DNA of 57,203 nucleotides from Bacillota bacterium (GCA_009779975.1 WRAY01000014.1:1-57203); one strand, 5' to 3'; counted from the stretch's first letter, positions 25,601 to 34,813 are shown. Notes: generated from the letters alone by a model not told the origin. Made by a program: numbers and translations.

Positions 25601-27982
25601 TTAAGACCAGTATCTTCCGTTGACAAATATTTTCAATTCGCCGTCATCATAAGTAAAATAATCAGACTGAGTTGCAAAGTATTCTAAACTGTTTGCAGCC
25701 GCTTGCCAATTTACATAATCAAAGCATGCTCCCCAGCCCCAATATGCTTCGCCATAACTTCCGTTTCCAATATGGAAAACATTATCAAAAATCGGCATGC
25801 CTTCACCGCCGCCTCTTATTGAATAACCGCGAGTTGTGTCCGAAGTGAAGTTCGTTGTTATGAAAACATTTGTTAAAAACAGTGATGAAACTCCCCAAAA
25901 ATTTGAAACAATAGCACCCGAGCCATTTCCATGGTCGCCGATGTCGCTCTCTGTTAAAGGAGTTGTGTGGGTGAAGTTTACCCAAGTGTCACTAATTATT
26001 ACAATTGGCGCACCCCAAACATTTCCGATTAATCCCGCAACACCGTTTGCGTTGTAGTTATCATTAGAATTTGGAGTAACTCCGGCGGCTCTTGTTAGAG
26101 TTATGTCAAAGAAAGAGTTTCTGACAGTGATGTCTAAAAGAGTGACATTTGACGCAATTACCCCAAAATTTCCGCCGTTGTTAATATTTACATCACCTAT
26201 TAGCGCAACATTGTTAATCAAAACACTTCCCTCTCTGTCCATTCCTCCGAATTGTTGGTTTCCGCCCAAAATTGCACTATTCCAGTAGTTTGAATTTTTA
26301 GTGAAATCTTCCATCGTTAAATCCATAATAGCGGCATTTTCTCCAAACCACCTAAATAGTCCGCCGCCGGCAGATGCTCCGCTTCCGACAGTTGAAAGAG
26401 TAAAGTTATGAATCCTAAAGCCTCCGCCGCTGAAAATTCCATGGAGCGCTCTTGTGCCTTGAAAAGTTTGACCGCCTAAGTCCATATCACGAGTTAGCAT
26501 ATGAATGCCTGTTATAGGAGTTGTTCCTCCTGTTAACAAACTAATCAATTGATTTTCATTTCTTATCATATTAATATGGGCATGATTAACAACAAGTCTT
26601 CCGGCAATGCTATCGTCTGAAACAGAGGTTGCAACGATTGTGAAAGCCGCATTTCCTGTAACTTCTAAGTAGCCGTCTGCACTGATTACCGCATCTCCTT
26701 GAGTTATGTTCTCAATTCCCCAAGTAACACCTTGCTGTGCTTGAATAGGATAAACTCTTGCGCTAAGTTGAGCAGTTGAATTTGGCATAATTCCGCCCAG
26801 AGGCTCAACGATAACAACTTCTTCCGGATTTGGATGAACAATCGTTATTGCTTGGTCAGCAAAGATTGAAGTGCCGGTTGCAGTTGCCCTGATTGTTATT
26901 GTTCCTGCGGCAAATGGGTTAACATTTCCGCTTGCCGCTCCGATTGCTGCCGTTCCGGGAGCGCTTTGAGAGACAATTGACCATGTCACACCTTGTGCTG
27001 CTTCAGCCGGATAAACAGTTGCGGTAAAATTTTGAATTCCCGCTCCCGCAGTTAATTCACTTGGTCCGTTAATATAGACCCTTATCGGAGAAAGAACATG
27101 ATCAAAAGTTACTTCATTTGACCATGGCGATGCTGCAAACTGGGTTGTTGCATTCGCTCGAACCGCTAAAGTGTTAACTCCTGCAACAAAATGAGCACTA
27201 TACACTCTAAGGTCGGCAATCATCGGATCATTTGATATTATGTAGTGAGTGTTAAGACGAACTGTGTAAGATGCTGCCCCTGTTATCGGACTCCACTCCA
27301 AAAATATTCCGCCTGTAGGCATAAGAGTCGGAGCATTAAACGGAGTTAGTTGTGTTAGAGTAAACGATTCAACTTCACTAAAAGCACTTTGAGATCTTGC
27401 CGAAGTTGCGTTTACGCGAACTCGAATATTATTACTTCCATATGTAAGACCTTCGGCACGCTGAGGATAAACCAAACTAAACGGAGATGCGTTAACCACA
27501 GTTTCAACATCGTTAACCGAAATAGTAAATCCTGCCGTTGCACCTTCAACGCTTCCCCATGTCACAACTCCTTCACTTGAAATTGTAATAGTCGGTCTGG
27601 CAAACGGTGTTGTTTCTTGACTTGCGGTAAAAACAAACGATTCAACTTCGCTCCAAGCACTTTGAGGTCGTGTTTCGGTGGCATTAACACGAATCCTTAT
27701 GTCGTTGTTTCCCTCAACAAGACCTTGGGCATGTTGAGGAGCGACTAAACTAAAGGGCGAGGAATTAACTTGATTTCCTATTCCGTTAACCGAAACAGTA
27801 AATCCCGCCGTTGCTTCACCTGAACTATTCCATGTCACAACTCCTTGAGTTGAAATTGCAATATTTGTCGGCACCGGAAACTCACCTGTCGAATCATCAT
27901 CGCAGGCAGCAATAGCAAAAGTTGCTAATGCAGACATAATCAAAACAATAAGAATACTGCTGATTTTTTTTATTTTTCTCAT
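25601..27982 (-). CDS. Modular surface lipoprotein, 793 aa
   Basis: Lipobox IAAC near residue 26. The N-terminal half has three FN3-like or similar beta modules with the repeated phrase ATAGFTVSVN / ATAGFTISVN, followed by two Big2-type Ig domains (EEVVIVEPLGG, GVTWGIEN). The C-terminal 300 residues form one beta-helix-like unit (DLGGQTFQGTRALHGIFSGG) ending KIFVNGRYW, the same module as the three in the neighbouring 1752-aa protein. Start ATG at 27982 with AAGGAAGG ahead. It is probably a cell-surface starch or cell-wall polysaccharide binder. No enzymatic residues recognised. Confidence 0.75.
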   Translation of the reverse strand: MRKIKKISSILIVLIMSALATFAIAACDDDSTGEFPVPTNIAISTQGVVTWNSSGEATAGFTVSVNGIGNQVNSSPFSLVAPQHAQGLVEGNNDIRIRVNATETRPQSAWSEVESFVFTASQETTPFARPTITISSEGVVTWGSVEGATAGFTISVNDVETVVNASPFSLVYPQRAEGLTYGSNNIRVRVNATSARSQSAFSEVESFTLTQLTPFNAPTLMPTGGIFLEWSPITGAASYTVRLNTHYIISNDPMIADLRVYSAHFVAGVNTLAVRANATTQFAASPWSNEVTFDHVLSPIRVYINGPSELTAGAGIQNFTATVYPAEAAQGVTWSIVSQSAPGTAAIGAASGNVNPFAAGTITIRATATGTSIFADQAITIVHPNPEEVVIVEPLGGIMPNSTAQLSARVYPIQAQQGVTWGIENITQGDAVISADGYLEVTGNAAFTIVATSVSDDSIAGRLVVNHAHINMIRNENQLISLLTGGTTPITGIHMLTRDMDLGGQTFQGTRALHGIFSGGGFRIHNFTLSTVGSGASAGGGLFRWFGENAAIMDLTMEDFTKNSNYWNSAILGGNQQFGGMDREGSVLINNVALIGDVNINNGGNFGVIASNVTLLDITVRNSFFDITLTRAAGVTPNSNDNYNANGVAGLIGNVWGAPIVIISDTWVNFTHTTPLTESDIGDHGNGSGAIVSNFWGVSSLFLTNVFITTNFTSDTTRGYSIRGGGEGMPIFDNVFHIGNGSYGEAYWGWGACFDYVNWQAAANSLEYFATQSDYFTYDDGELKIFVNGRYWS

Positions 27983-27999
27983 ACTATTTTCCTTCCTTT

Positions 28000-28013
28000 G
28001 CGTCTTTAGACGC
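28000..28013 (-). promoter_or_regulatory. RBS-proximal hairpin GCGTCTAAAGACGC (copy D)
   Basis: The palindrome sits immediately before AAAGGAAGG of the gene starting at 27982. It is preceded by TGAAAA/TTTTCA, another small hairpin, as in the leaders at 13212 and 41220. Confidence 0.65.
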
Positions 28014-28078
28014 TTTTACCGCAAATAATTTCTGAAAACAAATTTTTCAATAATTGCGATTTGTCTTAAGGTTTTTTA

Positions 28079-28109
28079 ATTGTGCGGGCGGTATGTTCCG
28101 TCCCTACAA
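28079..28109. repeat. Short copy of the GTGCGGGCGG palindromic repeat
   Basis: TTGTGCGGGCGGTATG followed by TTCCGTCCCTACAA, right at the 3' end of the amylase gene. Confidence 0.7.
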
Positions 28110-28112
28110 AGT

Positions 28113-31100
28113 TTACAATGAAACAATAATGCTTCCCCATGCCGGCAAAGTTGCTGCGGTTGCATTATGAGAGGCGGCAATAACATTAGTTAGATTTCCC
28201 GGATTAAAACCGTTTGCTCCTTGCGATATTGCTGAGTTTGAGAAATTGTGATAAATTCTGTAAATGCTTCCGTTATAAGACATTTGGAAAGCAAAAACAT
28301 TTGCATTGACATTTGTTACCATTGATAGCGTTCCTCTCGTCATAGTAGGCAAAGATGCGGCCGCCGCAAACTCTCTGAACCTGTTAAGAGTTGAATCCGG
28401 CGCTATATTTTGTTCATCAACTCCGGGTAGACTTTGATTGAATTGTGACCAGCGAATAGTTCCTGCCGCTTGCGACATATATCCGACATGAATGCCATGA
28501 GTCCCGCCGCGATTTGCTTGAACTGTTGCATTAGTTGAGAATTTAAACGGCTGACGAACCCATCTGTCGACATGCGCTGTTGCGTTATTAGTTCCGTCTT
28601 GAGGCGTGTTCTGCCTCATATAGCCTTCCATTCCTAATTCGTCGCCATAATAAATCCAAGTTATTCCCGGCAAAGTAAGAAGCGCACTGCTCATAACATG
28701 CAGCCTGTTTCTTGCCAAAACAGCGTCTCCTTGATTCCAATGGTTTCCTACATCAATTCCGCGGCCATGCCCCGGTCTCCCCGTTATGACATTAATCATT
28801 CTTGGAACATCATGGTTAGAAGTAAATAGCCCTTCAATAGCACCATGAGTTTGAAGAGTGTTCCCCGGCAGGTTTGCCCCGCGGCCACGATTGTTCATTA
28901 CTTGATGAGATTCAAATCTGTTTCTAAATCCTGCAACATTTCCAAACGCTTGATTCATATAAAAATACATATTGAAGTTAAACTGAGAGTCCATTCCTTC
29001 GAAAAATCTTTCAAGATTTGCCTGATTTCCGTCAAGGTTTTCTCCGATTAAGAAAGCATCCGGATGATTTTCTTTCACTCTGTAATTAAATTCACGCCAA
29101 AAATGAACATTTCTTTCAAGATTTGTTCCGCTTTGATTGGTTTCAGTTTGACCCGGAGAAAGAGTGTCTCTGTCCCATTCAGTCCAGTCATAGATATGCT
29201 TAACTGCATCAAGCCTAAAGCCTGCAACACCTCTTTCAAGCCAGAAGTTAGCAATGTTTACCATTTCATCACGAACAGGCTGATAGTCAAAGTTTAAATC
29301 AGGCATATGAGAGCCGAAACTTCCATAGAAGAAATAGTCATCACGCATTCTGTGCCAGTTACCCCATTGAGCAGGCATTGAACCTGTTCCGTTCCAGTTA
29401 GTGTTGAATTGTCTGTTTAGAGTTGAAATATGACGGCGGGAGAACCAGTTGCGGAACTGAGGCTCAAGCAATTGCGAGCGTTGGAACCATGGATGCATAT
29501 TTGAAGTGTGATTCGGAACCAAGTCCATGATGACTTTTATTCCTCTTTCTCCTGCTTCATAAATCAATTCCTCAAAATCTTCCATCGTTCCGACACGAGG
29601 GTCAATTGAATAGAAGCAGGTAACATCATAAAGGTGATAAGATATCGCCTCGTTTATCGGAGTTAACCAAATAACACCGACACTTAAAGACTCAATGTAG
29701 TCAAGATTGTTGATTACTCCTCTAAGAGTTCCAAAACCAGGAACGGTTGCACACGGACTTGTTGCAAAACTCGGAACAAAGATTTGATAACCTACCCCCA
29801 TTTCATGAAGGAACGGTTGAGCAGTTTGAACAATCGGAAAATCATCAATTGTGTCTCGCCAAAAAACATTTCCGACAGTATCGGCATCTCCGTCAAACTC
29901 AACATACTGCCAATAGTCATGCGGCATTTCATCAAGCCAGTTAAACCTAAATTGTGATGCTCTTCCTCTTTCAATAAAGATGTGAATATTATTTTGAGGC
30001 TCTCTTAACTCGCTCCAAATATTTGAAACTAAAATATCTCCGCCGTCGCTGACCCAGTGAGCCCCCGGAACGCCGCGAGAAGCACGATTAACAATCAAGA
30101 ATGAAAGGTTGTTGTTGTCAGGGAAATAATGAGGGATAGTTCCCGGACGAGGCCAACCTCCAGTGTGCTGTGTGGTAAAGTCAATTTTGAAAACACCGCC
30201 GCTGGTTTCCGATAAATGCGAAAATGAAGCGTCAACACCGCCCGGAGCACCGGGATTTCCTGGCCACACCCAAAATGCCCATTCTTCGTATTGTGCTTGA
30301 GTCCAAGGTGTTCCGTCAGCATTTCTTGCTAAGTAATGAAAATAAATATAACCGCCTTCTTCCCATTGATAGAATGTGTCTTCATAATCAGGGTCTCTTG
30401 CTTCCCAACCGGCAAATAAAACCCTTGAGAATAAAACAGTGTTAACGGCAAAATTCCATCTTGCATCATCAACAGGAACAGGACTCATAAACCAACCCAA
30501 GAAAGCATAACCGTCTCTGTTTGGTGCAGTTGGTTCAAAAATTGTCGAACCAAGAATAACCGTTTGAGGTGCCGGAGGAGTTCCGGGAGCACTGTTTAGG
30601 TTAAATGTCACCGTTACATTATTTGAAGTGTCTCCGGTATAATTAGGATTTGGAACTGTTGTAATATTGATAATTGTATTAGTCAAAATCTGCCAAGTGC
30701 CGGCTGAATCTATGTTTTCAATAACACCGTTAATCCAAATTCTCGCTAAATAACGAGGATGCGTTTGAAAAACAATTACTATCGAAGAACCTTCCCTTAT
30801 TCTGTTAGTTCCTTGATTAAGAGTGGTCGTTCCTTGAACGACTGAAAAAATCATTTCAGGGTGAATATAATCCAGCGTTATTGCCCCGACAATAACATCA
30901 ACAAAATGATGAACGATTTCCAGTTCAATATCGACATCTCCAATAACAATGAATGTGTGGTTAGAATCTAAGGAAATAATAGTGTCGTTTGCTCTTAAAA
31001 CACCGCTGTAGCCGACATTCCTTTCCCAAACAAACAACAATCTGTCACCAACACCGACATTAAAAGAGCCGTTGTCTATATCAAGAAGTTGATTGGGTGA

Positions 31101-32063
31101 GCCCACCAAATAAACTCTAAAATCATTTATTCCGTTTTGATAAAATCCGTCTAAAGAAACACAAACTACCGCATCTTCACCAAACCTTACCGCTATAATT
31201 CTTATTGTTGTCTCACCCTCAATAGTAACTTGAGCAGTAGTGTTTTCTTCAAAAGCAAAATAAGAAGTTTGAACTCCGTTAATTTCCAAAACTGCTACAT
31301 AATCATTATCTGCCCTAAACGAAACATTCAAGACTCTGCCTTCTCGAACATCTTGAGTAAAATTATCGGCGTTTTCATTAACTCCGCTAATTCCTTCGAC
31401 ACTAAAATGTGCAACTCCGCTGTCTGCATTAAAAGTTGTTTCAAAATACAAAGGAGTTGTTCTTAACTCTATCGTTGTGTCGGCGGTAAAATTATGGATA
31501 TGAGGAGATGAATGCGTAGTTGCCTGTCCATTAATAAATAACTGAGCAGTATATCCGATAACTCTCTCCCATGAAATAGACAAATACCTATCCTCACGAA
31601 CAGTTGTTGTTCCGATTAATGGAGTTGTCAAATCGTCAGAAGCAAAAACATTAAAACTTGTGTAAGTTCCTTGAGTCGGACGAACCACATTAATGTTTCG
31701 TTCATTGATTGCTTGCGAGACAAATCTAACATTTAAGTCACTCTCGACTGTCATCGTTATCGGCGACGCTCCGGTTTGCCTGACATTGTTTATGTATAAA
31801 TGAACAATGAAGCCTTCTTGCGATGCCCATTCAATGTCAACTGAAGTTCCGTCAGGAATCCTGTCGCCATCTAACCAAGAAATCAAACTTCCTTGATAAA
31901 TTCCTCCGCGAATTGAAAAACTTCGAAGTCCGCTCGATGGAGTTTCAACAGTCAATAGGTGCCCGTCATAATCGTTTCCGTCGCCATTACAAGCAGCAAA
32001 CATTACGCCGCCTGTAATTATAAGCACCATAATTGCAACTATGGTTAATATTTTTTTCATCAT
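28113..32063 (-). CDS. Secreted pullulanase/amylase lipoprotein, GH13, 1316 aa
   Basis: Extracellular starch-degrading enzyme. The lipobox FAAC lies near residue 25. Residues 30-480 hold several similar beta modules of about 80 residues, then an InlB-like repeat (near 500-560, GWFMSPVPVD). A CBM41-like carbohydrate-binding module follows, with IYFHYLARNADG and EEWAFWVWPG. The GH13 catalytic domain runs from about 790 to the end. Region I is DLVPNHTS, region II GFRLDAVKH (nucleophile Asp), region III LIGENLD (Glu) and region IV TSNHDVPR. It is the first gene of a 16-kb operon with two binding lipoproteins and an importer, so it starts extracellular alpha-glucan use. Linkage specificity (alpha-1,4 or 1,6) cannot be read from the motifs alone. 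Confidence 0.9.
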   Translation of the reverse strand: MMKKILTIVAIMVLIITGGVMFAACNGDGNDYDGHLLTVETPSSGLRSFSIRGGIYQGSLISWLDGDRIPDGTSVDIEWASQEGFIVHLYINNVRQTGASPITMTVESDLNVRFVSQAINERNINVVRPTQGTYTSFNVFASDDLTTPLIGTTTVREDRYLSISWERVIGYTAQLFINGQATTHSSPHIHNFTADTTIELRTTPLYFETTFNADSGVAHFSVEGISGVNENADNFTQDVREGRVLNVSFRADNDYVAVLEINGVQTSYFAFEENTTAQVTIEGETTIRIIAVRFGEDAVVCVSLDGFYQNGINDFRVYLVGSPNQLLDIDNGSFNVGVGDRLLFVWERNVGYSGVLRANDTIISLDSNHTFIVIGDVDIELEIVHHFVDVIVGAITLDYIHPEMIFSVVQGTTTLNQGTNRIREGSSIVIVFQTHPRYLARIWINGVIENIDSAGTWQILTNTIINITTVPNPNYTGDTSNNVTVTFNLNSAPGTPPAPQTVILGSTIFEPTAPNRDGYAFLGWFMSPVPVDDARWNFAVNTVLFSRVLFAGWEARDPDYEDTFYQWEEGGYIYFHYLARNADGTPWTQAQYEEWAFWVWPGNPGAPGGVDASFSHLSETSGGVFKIDFTTQHTGGWPRPGTIPHYFPDNNNLSFLIVNRASRGVPGAHWVSDGGDILVSNIWSELREPQNNIHIFIERGRASQFRFNWLDEMPHDYWQYVEFDGDADTVGNVFWRDTIDDFPIVQTAQPFLHEMGVGYQIFVPSFATSPCATVPGFGTLRGVINNLDYIESLSVGVIWLTPINEAISYHLYDVTCFYSIDPRVGTMEDFEELIYEAGERGIKVIMDLVPNHTSNMHPWFQRSQLLEPQFRNWFSRRHISTLNRQFNTNWNGTGSMPAQWGNWHRMRDDYFFYGSFGSHMPDLNFDYQPVRDEMVNIANFWLERGVAGFRLDAVKHIYDWTEWDRDTLSPGQTETNQSGTNLERNVHFWREFNYRVKENHPDAFLIGENLDGNQANLERFFEGMDSQFNFNMYFYMNQAFGNVAGFRNRFESHQVMNNRGRGANLPGNTLQTHGAIEGLFTSNHDVPRMINVITGRPGHGRGIDVGNHWNQGDAVLARNRLHVMSSALLTLPGITWIYYGDELGMEGYMRQNTPQDGTNNATAHVDRWVRQPFKFSTNATVQANRGGTHGIHVGYMSQAAGTIRWSQFNQSLPGVDEQNIAPDSTLNRFREFAAAASLPTMTRGTLSMVTNVNANVFAFQMSYNGSIYRIYHNFSNSAISQGANGFNPGNLTNVIAASHNATAATLPAWGSIIVSL

Positions 32064-32190
32064 CTTTCTCCTTTTGCGTCCTCAACGCTTGTTATAAGCA
32101 CTTTTATGAAAGATATCTTTCATTAGTTGTTTTTTTAAAGGTTTGTGTCCTCTGCATTTTTCGCTAAAAGACACTATGCTTAAAAAATTA
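32064..32190 (-). promoter_or_regulatory. Conserved leader with RBS-proximal hairpin (copy B)
   Basis: Minus-strand blocks: GCATAGTGTC, AGCGAAAAATG, GGACACAAACCTTT, CTAATGAAAG in a perfect 18-bp palindrome with CTTTCAT, GTGCTTATAACAAG, and a GCGT/ACGC hairpin (32076-32088) next to AAAAGGAG. It matches the leaders at 13212 and 41220 block by block. Confidence 0.7.
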
Positions 32191-32336
32191 ATTTTGTCCC
32201 AAGGCAATGTTGTTCAAGTTTTTGTTCCCTCTTTTTCTATCAAATGATATTATATGTATTTTTTATATAATAAATCAAAAAGTATATACATATCAAAATA
32301 ATTTTAAATCTCTTTTGTCTCTTCCTTTTATTGAAC

Positions 32337-32364
32337 AAAAAAAAAGCACGACAAAAGCCATGCT
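32337..32364 (-). terminator. Possible attenuator in the starch operon leader
   Basis: On the minus strand AGCATG pairs with CGTGCT (one G-U), followed by nine T residues. It lies between the mapped promoter at 32494-32522 and the first gene at 32063, so full transcripts must read through it. An upstream hairpin GCAATCT/AGATTGC (32408-32424) could be part of the same control. Confidence 0.6.
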
Positions 32365-32439
32365 GTAAATTAACTAAATATTTAATTTTGTCACGCAAAA
32401 ATAAGTGCAATCTTCTAGATTGCAAATTTCCCCAATAAT

Positions 32440-32450
32440 CCCCCCCCCCC
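32440..32450. repeat. Homopolymer tract of 11 C (11 G in the starch leader mRNA)
   Basis: The G run starts at the third base of an ATG in the leader transcript, about 37 nt after the predicted start site. No Shine-Dalgarno precedes that ATG. Such tracts are prone to slippage. Confidence 0.85.
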
Positions 32451-32493
32451 ATTCATAATTTGTTCATTTTTGTGACACATAATTCTTTAAGAT

Positions 32494-32522
32494 ATTATAC
32501 CCTTTTTCCAAAACCGTGTCAA
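32494..32522 (-). promoter_or_regulatory. Promoter of the starch operon
   Basis: TTGACA (32517-32522 complement), 17-bp spacer, TATAAT (32494-32499 complement). The sequence after the -35 box, CGGTTTT, is the same as in the hsp20 promoter. The leader would be about 425 nt. Confidence 0.75.
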
Positions 32523-32918
32523 CAATTTTTAAGGTGTTTTAAATTTTTTCTACTTATTTAAAGAGTTACAATATAAAAAGGGGTGCCAAATGTTTACCTC
32601 GAAGCAATGCTTGAATACTATCTTAATTTCTTCTCACTGTCTATGGACAACGAAAAGTCGTAGTATTTTGGGGTGTGACAACGAAAAGTCGTAAAATGGG
32701 GTCAAAAGGCGGTTTTTAGGGGTTGATTTATGTATTTGGCTTGTTTTGGGTCGCTTTTGCGCCTATATGAAAAAATCCCCGTAGGATTTGGGTTTCCTAC
32801 GGGGATTTTACTTAGTCAAATTTGTTTCGTTTTCTCTTGTTTTTTACATTAGAAAAAATCGTAGAGCGGTTTTTCAGGGTCAAAATTGAATTGTTGTAGT
32901 TTTCACTACTTCAACTTC
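32523..32918. other. Intergenic region with tandem 17-mers and terminator
   Basis: No gene is supported. GACAACGAAAAGTCGTA occurs twice (32646-32662, 32677-32693), 31 bp apart, a layout like the repeated end sequences of some insertion sequences. A strong bidirectional terminator with arms AAAATCCCCGTAGGA and TCCTACGGGGATTTT is at 32772-32809. Confidence 0.7.
32772..32809. terminator. Bidirectional intrinsic terminator
   Basis: A 15-bp perfect stem, AAAATCCCCGTAGGA with its complement, and an 8-nt loop. It isolates the prophage remnant from the starch operon promoter region. Confidence 0.9.
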
Positions 32919-33554
32919 TTAATAAAATGTATGATGGGCGGGCTTGCGGTCAAGCCGATTGGTGTTGTCTAGGAATTTTTGCAGGCGCTTATCGTGTGTA
33001 ACATTTCCCTCGTAGCCGTACCAGTTTTGAATGTTGTCTATCCTCACTCGCTTATAAACATCGGGCAGAGTTTGATAATTAGCCCATGTTATTGAGCAAG
33101 TCTTTAGTGCCTCAGTTATATGTGGTGCAATCTCAAATGCTGTTTAAGGGTGAAAGCCTTGGTCAAAAGCATAGCGACAGTACCGCCTAGCGTTGGCTAC
33201 ATTAGTTTCAATGTCGCCTCGGTATGGTGAGCAAATATAAACCTCATCCTTTGGCGGCGGAAAGTCCCTGCCGTCCCGCTCGTATGACTTTGGTTTTTCT
33301 TCCTCATAGAACGGTGTCTCATCGTTTTCTATCGCCTCTATAAATTTGCAAGGAGCTGCGTACTCATTGCTGTCGGCGACATCTAGGCTTACCCGTCTTG
33401 TCGGCTTGAATTCCTTTTCTTTTGAGGATAGGCTTATTGTATTTCGGCAAGGCTTGCAGACCCTGTCGCCCTTTTTGAAAATGCTGTGCCTAGAAATATT
33501 CGCAGGGTAGCCTTGCACCTCATCGTTACAAATATCGCATCTAAAATAATTCAT
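32919..33554 (-). pseudogene. Prophage gene interrupted by an in-frame stop
   Basis: The first 136 residues have a zinc-finger start (CDICNDEV, then RVCKPCRN) and end with VYICSPYRGDIETNVANARR, the beginning of a DUF4406/nucleoside 2-deoxyribosyltransferase-like fold. A TAA at 33144-33146 interrupts. The same frame stays open for 74 more codons, reading IAPHITEALK and later DKRLQKFLDN. The second part does not clearly look like the rest of a DUF4406 domain, so this may be a deletion fusion of two phage genes or a nonsense-mutated gene. A good Shine-Dalgarno (AAGGAGG) precedes the ATG at 33554. Domain calls are by memory of motifs. Confidence 0.6.
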
Positions 33555-33600
33555 GGTTTGTGTCCTCCTTGACTAGTTGGTCATTGCACCCGTTAGGGTT

Positions 33601-33656
33601 TGAGTGAATGGCTTAGCCATCCACTCGCCCCCATTCGGATGCAACACCGCGTGTTG
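33601..33656. promoter_or_regulatory. Two short hairpins between prophage genes
   Basis: GAGTGAATGGCT/AGCCATCCACTC and GCAACAC/GTGTTGC palindromes fill the gap between the 240-aa prophage gene and the interrupted gene. No T-run is present. They may be processing sites. Confidence 0.5.
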
Positions 33657-34379
33657 CTAGTCCTCTGCCTCCACGATTCTAGTTCTCGCCGCAAAGCGTT
33701 TTACCTGTTCGGTTATCCCGCTTACTGCTGATAATTCGTCTTGGGTTAGGTCTCGGTCGTAGCCGCAGACAATCATGCTGAATGCTATGCCGCCTGCATT
33801 GGTTGCTTTTTTAAGACTGAACTTTGTTACCACCGCACTCGACTTTTTGCCTCTTGAAAGTAATCTCATGATGTACTTACTAAAGTCGCCGAGGCTTGAT
33901 GCCGTTACGCTTAGAACTGTGGGCAAGGTTTCATTCTCTCTCAAGATGTAGAGCCTACGCCTTTGCCTGCAAGCCTTGCCGCCGTTTTCGCCCGATCCAA
34001 ACTTTGAGTAGTCGCATTCCTTGCAGTTTTTGACTAAGCCCGTCTCGGTCTCTACTCCCGTGTGTCCGTCTACGCTGCCGCAGTCTGGCGGAGCATTGCC
34101 GCCTGTGTACTTTTCTTTGTAGTACGCATGGACGGGGTGATGGTATAAAATAACCGCCTTAAACTCTTTTGCCATCTCGGGTTCGTCCGGGTTGCCTGTT
34201 GGTAGCTCAAACATTAGTCCGCCGCCGACCGGGGTTTTGATTTTGTCAAATGACAAATTCAGTCCGTCCATCTCCTCGGCTAGCATTCCTGCTAGATTTT
34301 CGCCTGCTACAATGTAACCGCTCTCTCTTACTGCTACCTCATTTTGTTGGGTAGTTGCTAATTCTTTTTTTGTATCCAT
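33657..34379 (-). CDS. Prophage protein, possible ssDNA-binding/recombination accessory
   Basis: 240 aa. After a polar start, the core has KAVILYHHPVHAYYKEKYTG and PPDCGS. A putative metal site follows, CKECDYSKFGSG with a further Cys in KACRQRRR, and then SRGKKSSAVVTKFSLKKATN. I recall this arrangement from phage replication modules, where it lies near helicase genes and may be a single-stranded DNA binding protein. That assignment is tentative. Shine-Dalgarno AAGGAGAC precedes the ATG. It lies next to the 132-aa gene and a helicase remnant, as expected for a decayed replication module. Confidence 0.65.
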   Translation of the reverse strand: MDTKKELATTQQNEVAVRESGYIVAGENLAGMLAEEMDGLNLSFDKIKTPVGGGLMFELPTGNPDEPEMAKEFKAVILYHHPVHAYYKEKYTGGNAPPDCGSVDGHTGVETETGLVKNCKECDYSKFGSGENGGKACRQRRRLYILRENETLPTVLSVTASSLGDFSKYIMRLLSRGKKSSAVVTKFSLKKATNAGGIAFSMIVCGYDRDLTQDELSAVSGITEQVKRFAARTRIVEAED

Positions 34380-34394
34380 TGTGGATATGTCTCC

Positions 34395-34793
34395 TTACTT
34401 TTTAATTCTTATTGACGGCTTGTCAAACTGAGTAACAAGTCCGTTTAGCCATTCGGGCAGATTGCCCTCGTTTTCTTCCATCAGCCTTTTGACCTCGCCG
34501 CCTAGTGTTTGGGCATTGATTGAGAAAAGGTGTTCGTACCCTTGCTCTTTCATTGCCGCCCAAAGGTCGTCCTTTACTGTCGGCTCTGCTGAAATGTGCT
34601 TTGTATTGACTAGGGTAAATTGCACCCCGTTCCTCTTAAAGCCGTCCAGCTCATCGCCGAGCATTAGTTCAATTAGCTGTTTTTCTAAGTCGCCCACCGC
34701 TGCGGTCACTTCCTTGAGTGCCGCCTCCGCATGGCGCTTAGCCTCTCTTGCGTTTAGTAACGCATCGGATAATGTGAAAATTACTTCTTGCAT
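34395..34793 (-). CDS. Prophage protein with coiled coil, Gp157-like (tentative)
   Basis: 132 aa from the ATG at 34793 (MQEVIFTLSDALLN), 10 nt after AAGGAG. The frame is open further upstream only because it overlaps the helicase remnant. Residues 10-50 form a helical coiled coil (AKRHAEAALKEVTAAVGDLE). A beta segment GFKRNGVQFTLVNTKHISAE and a helical tail follow. The layout resembles siphovirus Gp157-type or Gam-like proteins of replication modules, but I cannot confirm it. Confidence 0.6.
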   Translation of the reverse strand: MQEVIFTLSDALLNAREAKRHAEAALKEVTAAVGDLEKQLIELMLGDELDGFKRNGVQFTLVNTKHISAEPTVKDDLWAAMKEQGYEHLFSINAQTLGGEVKRLMEENEGNLPEWLNGLVTQFDKPSIRIKK

Positions 34794-34813
34794 TTTTGTT
34801 TTACTCCTTGGGG

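Noticed and set aside
32240-32452. 70-codon frame starting at the poly-G ATG as a protein gene
   Set aside because: No ribosome-binding site, low-complexity content, and it crosses the terminator in the starch leader; kept only as a possible leader frame.
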